From contig NC_057863.1 in the NCBI RefSeq assembly GCF_019393635.1, forward strand, positions 623,790,791 to 623,854,790: a DNA stretch of 64,000 bases, read 5' to 3'. The stretch is from Dromiciops gliroides (lineage: Eukaryota; Chordata; Mammalia; Microbiotheria; Microbiotheriidae). This document shows, piece after piece, positions 25,101 to 32,640 of this stretch (its first letter is position 1; each line of letters starts with the position of its first letter). A program made the translations under genes and the position numbers. The notes under the pieces were generated by a model. The model made no database searches and was not told the DNA's origin. It saw nothing but the letters and a program-made list of their open reading frames with translations.

Positions 25101-28100
25101 AACAATTTTTAACATTTGTTTTTTGCAATTTTGAGTTCTAAATTCTCTCTTTTCCCTTCTCCCTTCCTTGAGAAGGCAAACAATTTGGTGACATTTCTGC
25201 ATTAGTCATGTTGTAAAAGAAAACACAGACAAGAAAAAGAAAGTTTTTAAAAGTATGTTTCAATCTGCATTCAGGCTCCATCAGTTCTCTGTCTGGAGCT
25301 AGATAGCTTTTTTATCATAAGTCCTTTGGAATTGTCTTGGATCATTGTATAGCTCAGAATAGCTGTCGTTCACAGTTGATCACCTCAAAGTGTTGCTGTT
25401 ACTGTGTACAATGTTCTCCTGGTTCTGCTCACTTCACTTTGTATCAGTTCATATAAGATTTTCCAAGTTTTTCTGAAACCGTCCTGCTCATCACTTGTAG
25501 CATCACAGTAATATTCCATCACAATCATATATACCACAACTTGTTTAGCCATTCCCCAATTGATGGGCATCCCTTCAACTTCCAATTCTTTTGTTTTGTT
25601 TTGTTTTGTTTTGGATAATGAGGGTTAAGTGACTTGCCCAGGGTCACACAGCTAGTTAAGTGTCAAGTGTCTGAGGCTGGATTTGAACTCAGGTCCTCCT
25701 GAATCCAGGGCCAGTGCTTTATCCACTTCACCACCTAGCTGCCCCCCAATTTCCAATTCTTTACCACCACAAAAAGAGTTGCTATAAATATTTTTGTACA
25801 TATAGGTCCTTTTCCTTTTTCTTCTCCTTTCATCTCTTTGGGATACAGATGTAGCAGTGGTATTGGTGGGTCAAAGGATATGCACAATTCTATAGCCCTT
25901 TGGGCTTAGTTGCAAATTGTTCTCCAGAATGTTTGGATCAGTTCACAACTCCACCAACAGTGCGTTAGTGTCCCAGGTTGCCCACATCCCTCTCCAACAT
26001 TTGTCATTTTCCTTTTCTATCATATTAGCCTATCCAGTATAGGTATTATAGGTATGAAGTGGTATCACAGAGGTTTTTTAATTTGTATTTCTCTAATAGT
26101 GATTTTTTCACATGATTTTTTGATTTCTTCATTTGAAAATGTTCATACCCTTGGACCATTTATCAATTGGGGTGTGACTCATATTCTTATCAATGTGACT
26201 CAGTTTACCATATACTTGAGAAATGAGGCCTTTATCAGAGAAATTTGCTGCAAAAATTTTTTTCACAGTTAAGATGACTGTATATTTCCCTCCATCTTAT
26301 TTTCCCCCTGTTTATCCTTCTTTCTCTCCTTTCACCTGGACTCTCCTTAAAAGTGTTTTGCTTCTGACCACCACCTCCCTCAGTCCATCCTCCCTTCTTT
26401 CAATGCCTCCCTTCTCTTATCCCCTTCCCCCCCTATTTCTCTGTAGCATAAGATACATTTCTATAGCTGAGGGTGTGTGTTATTCCAATCCTCTTTGAGC
26501 CGGTTCTGATGAGAGTAAGGTCCAAGTGTTGTTAACCTCCCACCTCTTCCTCTCCACTATAAAAGCTCTTTCTTGCCTCTTTTTTGGTGAGATAATTTAT
26601 CCCATTGTACCTCTCCCTTTCCCCTTCTCCCAATACCTCCCTCTTCCTGACCCCTTAACTTTATTTTTTTAGACATCACCCCGTCTTCAACATCATTCTT
26701 TCTCTTAATTTAATTTTTTAGATATCCTCCCACTGTAGTCAACTTAGACTTGTGCCCTCTGTTGAGGTATGCTCCTTCTAACTGCCCTAAGAATGGTAAA
26801 GTTCTTAGGAGCTTCAAGTGTCTTCTTCCCATGTAGGAATGGAAACAGCTTAACCTTAGGATTTCTCTCTCCTGTTTACCTTTGTATGCTTCTCTTGAGT
26901 CTTGTATTTGAAAGTCCCATTTTCTATTCATCTCTGGTCTTTCCATCAGGAATGCTTTAAAGTCCTCTATTTCATTAAAGAGCTTTCTTTCCCCTCCTGA
27001 ATAATTATTCTCAGGTTTGCTAGGTAGATGATTCTTGGCTGCAGTCCTGGCTCCTTTGCCCTCTGGAATATCATATTCCAACCCCTCCAGTTCTTTACTG
27101 TAGAAACTGCTAAATCCAGTGTTCTCCTGACTGTGGATAACAAACCAATTCAAAACAATTTGAATTGTTTCTTTCTGGCCGCTTGACCTGAGAGCTCCGG
27201 AATGTGGCTGGCATATTCCTGGGAGTTTTCACTCAGGGATCTCTTTCAGGAGGCAAATGGTGGATTCTTTCACTTTATATTTTACCCTCCGGCCCTATTC
27301 TATCAGGGCAGCTTTCCTTGATAATTTCTTGAAATATATTGTCTCGGCTCTTTCATCATGACGTTTAGGTAGCCCAATAATTCTTATATTGTCTCTCCTA
27401 GATCTGTTTTCCAGGTCAGTTGTTTTTCCAGCGAAATATTTTACACTGTCTTTTTTTTTTCATTCATTTGGCCTTAAAAATTATTTCTTGATGTCTCATA
27501 AAGTCATTTGCTTCCATTTGCCCAATTCTAATTTTTAGGGAATTGTTTTTACTTCAGTGAGCTTTTGTGCCTCCTTTTCTATTTAGCCAGTTCTGCTTTT
27601 GAAGGTGTTCTTTTCTTCAGTGAATTTTTGTACATCTTTTTCAACTTGGCCAGTTCTGCCTTGTGGCCACACCCTCTCTCCCCTGTTAAGTTGGAGGCTC
27701 TTGGAGAGCTCCCTAGCACCTTGCCCATCCTAGGGACTTGGTATAGCTTTTCCTGAATCAGATTGATGGGAGGGTGTTTTCCTGATGAGAAGTCCTCACC
27801 AACAGAGAATGCTAGTCTAGGGAGCAGCACCCAGGGGAACAAGGAATGGAATGAGCATTTAAATAGCACCCACTCTGTGCCATGCCCTGTGCTCAACACT
27901 TTAACAGATGAGGAAACTGAGGCAAACAGAGGTGAAGTGACTTGCTTAGGGTCACACACCTTTTCAATATCTAAGGCAGGTTTAAAATTTGGGTCTTCTT
28001 GACTCCAGACCCAGCACTCTGTGCACTATGGCGACACCTAGTCATTCCTCATAAGAGGAACCTGGGAGTTACCTCTAACAATGAAGTCATAGATGCAGAC

Positions 28101-31052
28101 CCTCTTTCCAATTAAAAAAAAAAAAAACAACAAACCCTCTCTGTTAATGTGTACTATCTTACATGGGTAATTCACATTCTTTTCCACTGAAGGCCTCAGC
28201 CATTCAGATGTGACCTCTAGGATTTGAGCACTCTCCTGCCCCCTAGCAAGGTGGGGCTCTGCTCCTTAAATGAGCTCTTGGTGTCCAATATGTGAGGCAC
28301 TAATAGGGGGGCTGCCTCCAATAGCAGGTTTGGCCAAATGCTTTGCACCTGTCATCACCTTTGCTCCCAGCCACCCTAGCAAGGAGGTACTCTTGTGCCT
28401 CCCATTTTACAGATTAGAAATGAGGGTTCAGAGGTGCTAAAAATGGTAAACATTGGCCGTTCAGATTTAAACCTGGCTCTTCCCACCCCCCAGCCCCCTG
28501 GTCCCATTGTGTAGAGTCCAGTATACTTCTGAGAAATTCATTTGTTCCCTGAGAGGAAGACTGTTTTCTGAATAAGTTGCCTCAGGGACTCCTCTTAGGC
28601 CTAGTCTAAAAGGTATCTACACATCTTTTGCTATTTTCTTAGCTTCTTTTGTTTTGCTAACCACTCTATTCTTCCTGTGTAAGGTGGATATAACAGCTTG
28701 TAGATAGGGAACAAACCTCCCATCTCCCCAGCCCAATGTTCTGTGCACTGATTGGAGCTGAGGAGGGTTTGGTCAGCACCTTATATCACAACCACATCCT
28801 GAGGAGGGTTTGTTTTGTTATTTTTCTGTTTCCTTTCCCATAGAATTATTGGACAGCATGGAGCTTGGGGAGACCGCCCATAAGAAAACGGGGACCACCG
28901 TACCCGAATCTATCCACTCTTTTAGTAAGTACAACCTTGGGTGTGTTAGGTTGTGAGGGGTCTCTTGGAAAGAGGTGTGATTGTGTGCTGCCCAAGGGGG
29001 GCGGGGTTCAGCAGAGGTGGGCCAGCCCTGGAGAAGAGAAGGAATGTCCCCTTGTTATGTTCTGCCAACAAAGGAGAACAACGCTGCCTACTTAGCAGAC
29101 ACAGGTGAAAAGTTGTTCTGACAGGCCTTGAAGCATTGTTCTTTCTCCTGTTTGTCTTTCAGTTGGGGATGGGCTGGTGAAACCAGAGGCCCTCAATAAG
29201 AAGGCTATTCAGATTATTAACAGGGTTCGAGATAAACTCACTGGTGAGTATGTGTCTGTGTTTCCTTAGAAGGCTCCTCAGCCATGTAGAAAGCATTTCA
29301 TTTCTCTAAGTAGATGGTTGGCACGGTTTTCAGGTTCCTTATTAGGGCCCAGGCTTTTACTACCAATTAGCTAATTAATTAGATGATGCTATTCCTCTGA
29401 GGTCAGCAGTTCCAGAGGCTTTCAGGCCTCTCTTGTCGATGACCTGTGCCAATAGTACAAGTCAAGGTCGTATGAATACAACTTTAATTGAGGCACACAG
29501 GCTTGGTTTACTTTGGTCAGATATCTTTTCTATCCATGAGCTGTTAACTAACGTGAAGGGCAGCTAGCCCATCAGCCCATTTGTTCATTTCCCTATAAAT
29601 TCTAGGCTAGAGAGTAGTAGATAGCCATAAAATGTTACAAATATGGCTCCGTGGAGAGAGGGCTGGGCTGGGCTGTGGGTCAAAAAGACCTAGGTTGTGA
29701 TCCCGGGGCAGTGAGGTGGCACCATAGTGGATAGAGCACTGGGAACGTTTAGGAGGACCTGAGTTCAAATCCAGCTTCAGCTTTGTGACCCTGGGCAAGT
29801 CACCTCACGATGTTTGTCTCAGTTTCCTCATCTGTAAAGAGAAGGAAACAGCAAACCACTCCAGTATCTTTACCACGAAAACCTCAAATGGGGTCATGAA
29901 GAGTCAGACAGACTGACCACCAACTAAACAACACCAAAATTTAATCCCAGCTCTAATACTTAAGAGTTGTGTGGCCATGGTCAAGTCACTGAACCTCTGT
30001 GTGCCTCAAGCCACTATCTGTGTTGTAAGCGAGTTCTGCTCAGCTCTGGTAGAGAGAGTTCCCACTTAGGGATTCACAGCAAAGGAAATTCTGGGTCCTC
30101 CAAGGAGATTCAAATTCATGACATGAGCCTCAGGGATGTCCAAGACACAGTAATGTATGGTGAGCTTTTGGAGGCTTCTTTACCCGCCTTGCGGTGAGGC
30201 TGTGCTAACTGTTCTTTCGAGGAAGCTGGAAAAGAACCAGCTCTGGCATCTCTCACAATCCCTGAAGAAATAGCTCCTTTGGGCCAGGAGACAAGAGAGC
30301 TGCACAAGGAACAGGAAGGTCTTTGAGATGCTTTGTTAATCCAGTATAGACAAAGCTCTCTTGTTCCCGCTCTCCCAGGTCGAGATTTTTCTCATGATGA
30401 AACTTTGGACGTTCCCACACAAGTTGAACTCCTGATCAAGCAGGCCACTTCCCACGAGAACCTCTGCCAGTGCTACATTGGCTGGTGAGCCTGCCCGGGC
30501 GGCTTGGGAAAGAGGAAGCGGGTGGGTGGGCATGGGGCTGACCCCCTACCAGAGCACTGAGGAATGTTGTAAGCTCCATGACCACAATAGGCTTAGACTT
30601 TCCCAGTTCACAAATACAAAGCAGGATAATAACGGGAAGAATGGTTTGAAAGACTGGTTGTCCTTTTACCATCAGTTGGGTGAGGGAAAGGGTGAAGGAA
30701 GAGAGCTGAGAAATGACAGGAGGGGAGACTGGAAAGTGCAGCCTGTGATCTGTAATTGTGACCTCAAGGACTGAGCCTCGGCCTGCCTGGGTAATTGCCC
30801 CAGGCATGCTTAAAGGCGGGAAATTGAGGAAGGGGCTAACAGTTAAATGGTCTTCTGGGATGTAGAAGAGGCCCGAGTCCTTGAGTAGTACTGATGGGCA
30901 TGTCCCACACTATTAGTTATGGGGGGATGCAGGGAGGACTCAGGGGACCACCAGGCCTTGATCTTTCTTATTTCCATTTCTTCCGTTAAGTTGTGAAAGG
31001 GCCTGCATCATTAAAGTCATGTCCTTGTCTCCTCAGGTGTCCGTTCTGGTAA
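3996..31052 (+). CDS. MTOR: MTOR serine/threonine kinase, C-terminal third (22 exons, 5' partial)
   Basis: Catalytic subunit of mTORC1 and mTORC2, a PI3K-related Ser/Thr kinase that couples nutrients and growth factors to translation and growth. Twenty-two exons, all with GT-AG introns, join into one frame of 825 codons plus TAA. They correspond to human residues 1711-2549 with 14 residues missing from one linker. Order: end of FAT, FRB ([31 protein letters not shown]), kinase ([33 protein letters not shown]), regulatory segment with [12 protein letters not shown] ending GWCPFW. Using human numbering, K2187, D2338, N2343, D2357, S2448 and S2481 are all present. The exon that would precede 3996 is not in the window, so the N-terminal two thirds lie to the left. 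EXOSC10 follows in the same orientation, as in human. Identification is from recognised protein sequence; the exon numbers assume the human 58-exon structure. Confidence 0.98.
4340..4475 (+). repeat. Old tRNA-SINE/MIR fragment
   Basis: gggtttgaatcctgcctctt, ctttgtgaccttgggcaaat and cacttaacctctctaggtct are MIR-family hallmarks. Confidence 0.65.
5029..5146 (+). CDS. MTOR: MTOR exon 38 (FAT domain)
   Basis: Acceptor ...atggctag, donor gtaagg. Reads [19 protein letters not shown] to RSWYK, human residues 1749-1788. The acceptor has a weak pyrimidine tract (ggcatggctag), but frame and homology leave no doubt. Confidence 0.96.
6270..6690 (+). mobile_element. L1 ORF2 3' fragment, sense
   Basis: Contains acgctttgttggtggagctg and tgctgctaggtatacaatac, which are decayed forms of a conserved stretch of mammalian L1 ORF2 near its C-terminus. 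Reading frame is broken. Confidence 0.7.
6785..6950 (+). repeat. Old tRNA-SINE/MIR fragment
   Basis: ctggattcaaatccacctct followed by tataaagtgagaggactgaa. The less clear stretches at 5825-5990 and 6060-6200 look like the same kind of element. Confidence 0.55.
7149..7288 (-). mobile_element. Marsupial SINE with T24 tail and TSD
   Basis: Reverse copy with a long T run at its left (poly-A tail on the other strand). A 14-bp duplication CCAGCTACATCTTT lies at 7135-7148 and 7289-7302. It has lost about 20 bp around the cacacag box (ttaattgacagctag). Confidence 0.92.
9006..9212 (+). CDS. MTOR: MTOR exon 39 (FAT domain, short linker form)
   Basis: Acceptor ...ctccacag, donor gtacat; 69 codons. Reads [20 protein letters not shown], then the charged [10 protein letters not shown] segment, then a short linker SVTSAH running straight into [12 protein letters not shown] and ending KRVTE. 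The human exon carries a longer Thr/Ala-rich linker here, about 14 residues more, so this exon is 42 nt shorter than human with the frame kept. The region is disordered in mTOR structures, so a length change is tolerable. Confidence 0.96.
9628..9728 (+). CDS. MTOR: MTOR exon 40 (FAT domain)
   Basis: Acceptor ...cccggcag, donor gtacct. Reads [20 protein letters not shown] to NNLQDTL, ending within an R codon. Human residues 1872-1905; appears identical to human. Confidence 0.97.
9921..10060 (+). mobile_element. Marsupial SINE, sense orientation, with TSD
   Basis: Begins ggggcagctaggcggcacaa and ends with an A run. A 17-bp duplication AAAAATGAAGGGAGGAG lies at 9904-9920 and 10061-10077. One of only two + strand copies. 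Confidence 0.93.
10676..10772 (+). CDS. MTOR: MTOR exon 41 (FAT domain)
   Basis: Acceptor ...tttttctccag, donor gtgagg. Reads [20 protein letters not shown] to DTWLQ, human residues 1905-1937. Confidence 0.97.
11320..11418 (+). CDS. MTOR: MTOR exon 42 (FAT domain)
   Basis: Acceptor ...cgaatcccag, donor gtatgt; exactly 33 codons. Reads [20 protein letters not shown] to RYHPQ, human residues 1938-1970. Confidence 0.97.
11714..11836 (+). CDS. MTOR: MTOR exon 43 (FAT to FRB junction)
   Basis: Acceptor ...gatttgtttcag, donor gtgagt; 41 codons. Reads [20 protein letters not shown] to VQQAMM, human residues 1971-2011, the end of FAT. Confidence 0.97.
11972..12154 (+). CDS. MTOR: MTOR exon 44 (FRB domain, first part)
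   Basis: Acceptor ...tttggtctag, donor gtaggg; 61 codons. Contains the start of the four-helix FRB domain that binds rapamycin-FKBP12 and gates substrate access. [20 protein letters not shown] includes the Ser equivalent to human S2035, whose mutation gives rapamycin resistance. Note that the exon itself starts GTGAGT, which resembles a donor; the reading frame fixes the boundary. Confidence 0.97.
12720..13690 (+). mobile_element. L1 ORF2 reverse-transcriptase fragment, sense, decayed
   Basis: aggcctttgacaaaatacag is the conserved L1 ORF2 AFDKIQ region, and ttgcagatgccgtgatgctg is a decayed FADD block. Many stops and gaps; inactive. Confidence 0.75.
13721..13871 (-). mobile_element. Marsupial SINE
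   Basis: Reverse copy (gggttaagtgacttgcctag ... gagctgccccc) next to a decayed L1 fragment. No clear duplication seen. Confidence 0.88.
14213..14384 (-). mobile_element. Marsupial SINE with TSD
   Basis: Reverse copy with a G/T-rich tail. A 15-bp duplication AAAGATCCCCTTTTC lies at 14198-14212 and 14385-14399. Confidence 0.93.
15567..15701 (+). CDS. MTOR: MTOR exon 45 (FRB domain, second part)
   Basis: Acceptor ...ttcttcccag, donor gtaggt; 45 codons. Reads [20 protein letters not shown] and then [21 protein letters not shown]2101, D2102 and F2108 (human numbering), which line the rapamycin and substrate recruitment surface, are all present. Confidence 0.97.
15976..16150 (+). CDS. MTOR: MTOR exon 46 (FRB to kinase N-lobe)
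   Basis: Acceptor ...cttcttcccag, donor gtaaga. Reads [20 protein letters not shown] to RPRKLTLM plus the first base of the G codon. [11 protein letters not shown] differs from human DPNQPIIRIQS. Human residues 2118-2176, leading into the kinase N-lobe. Confidence 0.97.
17090..17308 (-). mobile_element. RTE-tailed SINE (Mar1 type)
   Basis: Reverse copy. ttgttgttcattcatttttc, then gaccccatttggggttttct at the left is the RTE-derived 3' end, and ccactgtgccacctag at the right is the tRNA-derived head. Confidence 0.8.
17672..17807 (+). CDS. MTOR: MTOR exon 47 (kinase N-lobe, ATP-binding Lys)
   Basis: Acceptor ...tttgcttacag, donor gtacat. Reads [20 protein letters not shown]; the Lys of LLKGHED is the ATP-contacting residue (human K2187). 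Ends at the S codon split of NLS. Human residues 2176-2221. Confidence 0.97.
18214..18398 (-). mobile_element. Marsupial SINE with imperfect TSD
   Basis: Reverse copy in MTOR intron 47. Flanks TAGAACACCTCTG (18201-18213) and TAGGACACCTCTG (18399-18411) differ by one base. Confidence 0.9.
18673..18820 (+). CDS. MTOR: MTOR exon 48 (kinase domain)
   Basis: Acceptor ...catcccctccag, donor gtaaga. Reads [20 protein letters not shown], including the hinge tryptophan of GWVPHCDT (human W2239), and ends HRIMLR. Human residues 2221-2270. Confidence 0.97.
19829..19951 (+). CDS. MTOR: MTOR exon 49 (kinase, LBE region)
   Basis: Acceptor ...cttgtttcag, donor gtacct; 41 codons. Reads [20 protein letters not shown] to LWLKSPSSE, human residues 2271-2311. 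This is the C-lobe insertion that docks mLST8. Confidence 0.97.
20138..20155 (+). repeat. C18 homopolymer in the exon 50 acceptor region
   Basis: About 18 uninterrupted C, ending 17 nt before MTOR exon 50; it forms most of the pyrimidine tract. Confidence 0.95.
20173..20255 (+). CDS. MTOR: MTOR exon 50 (kinase catalytic loop, first part)
   Basis: Acceptor ...gttgtgttctag, donor gtgagt. Reads [27 protein letters not shown], so the catalytic Asp (human D2338) is the last complete codon before the split R codon. The acceptor is preceded by an unusual run of about 18 C (20138-20155). Confidence 0.97.
20256..22283 (+). other. MTOR: MTOR intron 50
   Basis: 2.0 kb. A CR1-like LINE fragment at about 20780-21080 and old tRNA-SINE fragments at about 21340-21420 (+) and 21570-21700 (-). 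Nothing else recognised. Confidence 0.6.
20780..21080 (-). mobile_element. CR1-type LINE fragment, antisense
   Basis: aaggaggaagagccctgccc cctggggcagctctttccaa with ccagcccttcctgtactgg resemble the same reversed CR1 3' region as 60400-60970, more decayed. Confidence 0.45.
22284..22356 (+). CDS. MTOR: MTOR exon 51 (catalytic loop and DFG motif)
   Basis: Acceptor ...ccttggaatag, donor gtgagg. Reads [25 protein letters not shown], holding catalytic-loop H2340 and N2343 and the DFG Asp D2357 (human numbering). Confidence 0.97.
22867..22941 (+). CDS. MTOR: MTOR exon 52 (activation loop)
   Basis: Acceptor ...attgcactttag, donor gtgagt; exactly 25 codons, [25 protein letters not shown]. Kinase activation loop, human residues 2364-2388; no substitutions seen. 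Confidence 0.97.
23450..23585 (+). CDS. MTOR: MTOR exon 53 (kinase C-lobe)
   Basis: Acceptor ...gtgctttag, donor gtgagt. Reads [20 protein letters not shown] to LLNWRLMD, human residues 2389-2434. A run of about 17 G begins 25 nt downstream of the exon end. Confidence 0.97.
23610..23626 (+). repeat. G17 homopolymer after the exon 53 donor
   Basis: About 17 uninterrupted G beginning 25 nt after MTOR exon 53, preceded by another GGGG. Confidence 0.95.
24274..24339 (+). CDS. MTOR: MTOR exon 54 (regulatory segment with S2448)
   Basis: Acceptor ...ttccccag, donor gtgggt. Reads [21 protein letters not shown]. The Ser after RTRTD equals human S2448, phosphorylated by S6K, and the preceding T equals T2446. 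Human has N where this has the second T of KGTKR. Confidence 0.97.
   Translation, partial: QIRKALSDHERGQTPTQPASL
24407..24554 (+). mobile_element. Marsupial SINE, sense orientation, with TSD
   Basis: Starts gggcagctaaataacacagt, ends in an A run. A 15-bp duplication AGAAGGGCAAGGCAG lies at 24392-24406 and 24555-24569. It begins 68 nt after the exon 54 donor. Confidence 0.93.
25045..27700 (-). mobile_element. HAL1-like/L1 element, 5' truncated
   Basis: The left part (25.05-26.3 kb) is the reverse of an L1 3' end, with an ORF2 C-terminal remnant around 25385-25585 (minus). At 27361-27420 the minus strand reads [17 protein letters not shown], the L1 ORF1 signature, only about 2.3 kb from the 3' end. 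There is no room for a full ORF2, so the element fits the half-L1 (HAL1) layout or an internally deleted L1. A SINE interrupts it at 25592-25750. Confidence 0.75.
25592..25750 (-). mobile_element. Marsupial SINE inside L1/HAL1, with TSD
   Basis: Reverse copy with a (GTTTT)n tail. Duplication TTCCAATTCTTT at 25580-25591 and 25751-25762. The host L1 sequence resumes cleanly, so the SINE is younger. Confidence 0.92.
27845..28040 (-). repeat. MIR
   Basis: ctctgtgccatgccctgtgc, then gatgaggaaactgaggcaaa and gacttgcttagggtcacaca: a nearly complete reverse MIR. Confidence 0.75.
28310..28510 (-). repeat. MIR-like fragment
   Basis: cccattttacagattagaaa and gatttaaacctggctctt follow the reverse MIR order. 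Confidence 0.55.
28844..28924 (+). CDS. MTOR: MTOR exon 55 (regulatory segment with S2481)
   Basis: Acceptor ...ttcccatag, donor gtaagt. Reads [27 protein letters not shown]. This is the most diverged part of the C-terminus relative to human (EILDGVELGEPAHKK), but the autophosphorylation Ser (human S2481, PESIHS) is kept. Confidence 0.97.
29163..29243 (+). CDS. MTOR: MTOR exon 56 (kinase end to FATC)
   Basis: Acceptor ...tgtctttcag, donor gtgagt. Reads [26 protein letters not shown], human residues 2483-2510. Confidence 0.97.
29700..29945 (+). mobile_element. RTE-tailed SINE (Mar1 type)
   Basis: Head ggggcagtgaggtggcacca, then tttcctcatctgtaaaga, and RTE-like tail aacctcaaatggggtcatga ending in caccaactaaacaacacc. 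Confidence 0.85.
30379..30484 (+). CDS. MTOR: MTOR exon 57 (FATC domain)
   Basis: Acceptor ...gctctcccag, donor gtgagc. Reads [35 protein letters not shown] plus two bases of the W codon. FATC is needed for kinase stability; one conservative change from human (HDET for HDDT). Confidence 0.97.
31037..31052 (+). CDS. MTOR: MTOR exon 58, terminal coding part
   Basis: Acceptor ...tctcctcag. Completes W and adds CPFW then TAA at 31050-31052, the invariant mTOR C-terminus. The exon continues as 3' UTR. Confidence 0.97.
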
Positions 31053-31940
31053 CCGGAGGCCCCAGGTGGCCGGGACTCTGCTCTGGAGGCTTCTGGACTC
31101 CAAATGTACACTTCCACCAAACAGAACGGTGGCCAGATAGCCTTTGTCAGATATTTAGCAATGTAAATGAAGAGAACTACTGTATATTAACAGTTGGCTT
31201 GAGCCGACTTCAGAGCTGCTGTTGAAAAATACACATTGTCAGAAACACAAGACTGACTTGGTTCCCAGAATGGTGAAGAGGAACATGCCAACACCTAAAC
31301 AAAGTACTTGGTCTTTGGGGTCAGATGGTCCATCACTTTAGAAATACGGGTTTTTGACTTAACTCACAAAGAAACTCATCCTAAACGTTTCCCAGTTAAA
31401 GAACAGCCCTGTCAGCCACTCATGAGCTCTGCAGGGAGGGAAGGGGACAGATTTGGGACGATGGACCGAGAGTCTGCCAGTGCCTCCCTTCCTGGCCTGG
31501 CCCAGTGGCGGTGGCAGCCGCAGTACAGCCCAATGATGCTGCAGGTCAGTCACCACAGAGGCCTGGGTGTGGGGCCTGAAGCAGGCAGAGCAGGGCATGT
31601 TGAGAAGGTTGTTCTGCCTCTGCTGGGGAAAGCACAGCACAGTTAGGGTGGAGTCCACCTGCCACCCTGTCCCTCCCAGCTCAGTTACAAAGCAGGCTCA
31701 GGAACCTGCGAGTGAGAGCTGAATGTTCCGTGGTCAGAGCAGTGGAGTTGCGAAGGGGTGGCATGCCAGTAAGTGGTGATGGGTGTCAAATGGAAGGAGG
31801 AAAAGTCTGAGGCAGAGAGGAAATTATGAGCAAATAGAAAAGTAAGTGCACAAAGTATAAATAAAGTATGGCCATGTTTAGAGGCCATGGTGTATCTGAA
31901 CAAAAACTTTTGTGCCAATAAACACCAAAATGTTGTGAAA
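31053..31940 (+). other. MTOR: MTOR 3' UTR
   Basis: Follows the TAA stop without further splicing signals and ends near two AATAAA hexamers. The length of about 0.9 kb is similar to the human MTOR 3' UTR as I remember it. The exact cleavage site is inferred. Confidence 0.8.
31859..31922 (+). promoter_or_regulatory. MTOR: MTOR polyadenylation signals
   Basis: Two canonical AATAAA hexamers at 31859-31864 and 31917-31922, followed by a GT-containing segment (aaatgttgtgaaag). The second is the likelier main signal because it is last before the sequence becomes repeat-derived. Confidence 0.75.
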
Positions 31941-32109
31941 GACCTTTAAGTGGCTTCTTATTCCTGATCAGGATGGGAAGGAGGGACCATGGAGAGAGGC
32001 AGCCAAAGTACATTATTGGCATCTCGTCAGCATTGGTCAAACTGATGGGAAAGGACCCATCAAAGCAGGGCCCACCAAGGAATGAATGCCTTGCCCAAGA
32101 AAGGCTCCA

Positions 32110-32640
32110 CTCAGTGCTTAAGTAAACACACCCTGTGTGAGGGATGTTGGATGCCAGTCCCTGTCCTGAAGGAGCTTGCATCCTCTGAGATAAGTAACTA
32201 GAAGGTAATTTGAGCAGAGGTGTGAATTGGAAGTCCTGGGAAATAAGTCTGGGAAGGTGGGTTGGAACCAGATTTGAGAGAGCTTTAAAGGCCAGCCTGA
32301 GGAGTGTGCACATTACTCTGGAAGCCCCTGCAGCGACCTCCTGTGGATTATTCTGGCAGATACTCAGCCACAGATTAGAGATGGGCAAACAATTAGGGTG
32401 TTATAATAATCATCCAGAAGCAATGAGGGCCCGAACTAGGGCAGACGCTGTGGAGAGGAGGGGATGATTGCAAGAGATGGAAGAGATCAGGACTGGCTGA
32501 CAGATCAGGGTTTGGGGGTGAGGGAGACAGAAGAGTTAAGAAGGAACCCAAGGTTGTGATCCTCATTGCCCTCAAGAGAAACAAGGAAGGGGGAAGAAGG
32601 AATAGACTGAGGAGGAAACACTACCTCTGCTTCAGACATG
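32110..32640 (-). mobile_element. L2 LINE fragment, antisense
   Basis: Begins with the reverse of the L2 3' end (tgccagtccctgtcctgaag gagctt) and continues with aaggccagcctgaggagtgt. Confidence 0.6.

Larger units (their letters stand above)
24340..28843 (+). other. MTOR: MTOR intron 54
   Basis: 4.5 kb, the largest complete MTOR intron here. Mostly repeats: a + strand WSINE1-type SINE (24407-24554), a HAL1/L1 element on the minus strand (about 25045-27700) broken by another SINE, and MIRs at 27845-28040 and 28310-28510. Confidence 0.75.
29244..31036 (+). other. MTOR: MTOR introns 56 and 57 (around exon 30379-30484)
   Basis: Intron 56 contains an RTE-tailed Mar1-type SINE (29700-29945). Intron 57 (30485-31036) shows no repeat or coding signal. 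Confidence 0.6.

Noticed and set aside
26710..27153. 147-codon minus-strand open frame
   Set aside because: Lies within the HAL1-like element between the 3' region and the ORF1 signature; transposon-derived, not a host gene.
31786..32388. 200-codon minus-strand open frame across the MTOR 3' end
   Set aside because: Spans the MTOR 3' UTR terminus and an antisense L2 remnant. Its protein looks like decayed L2 text and has no host-gene match that I recognise.
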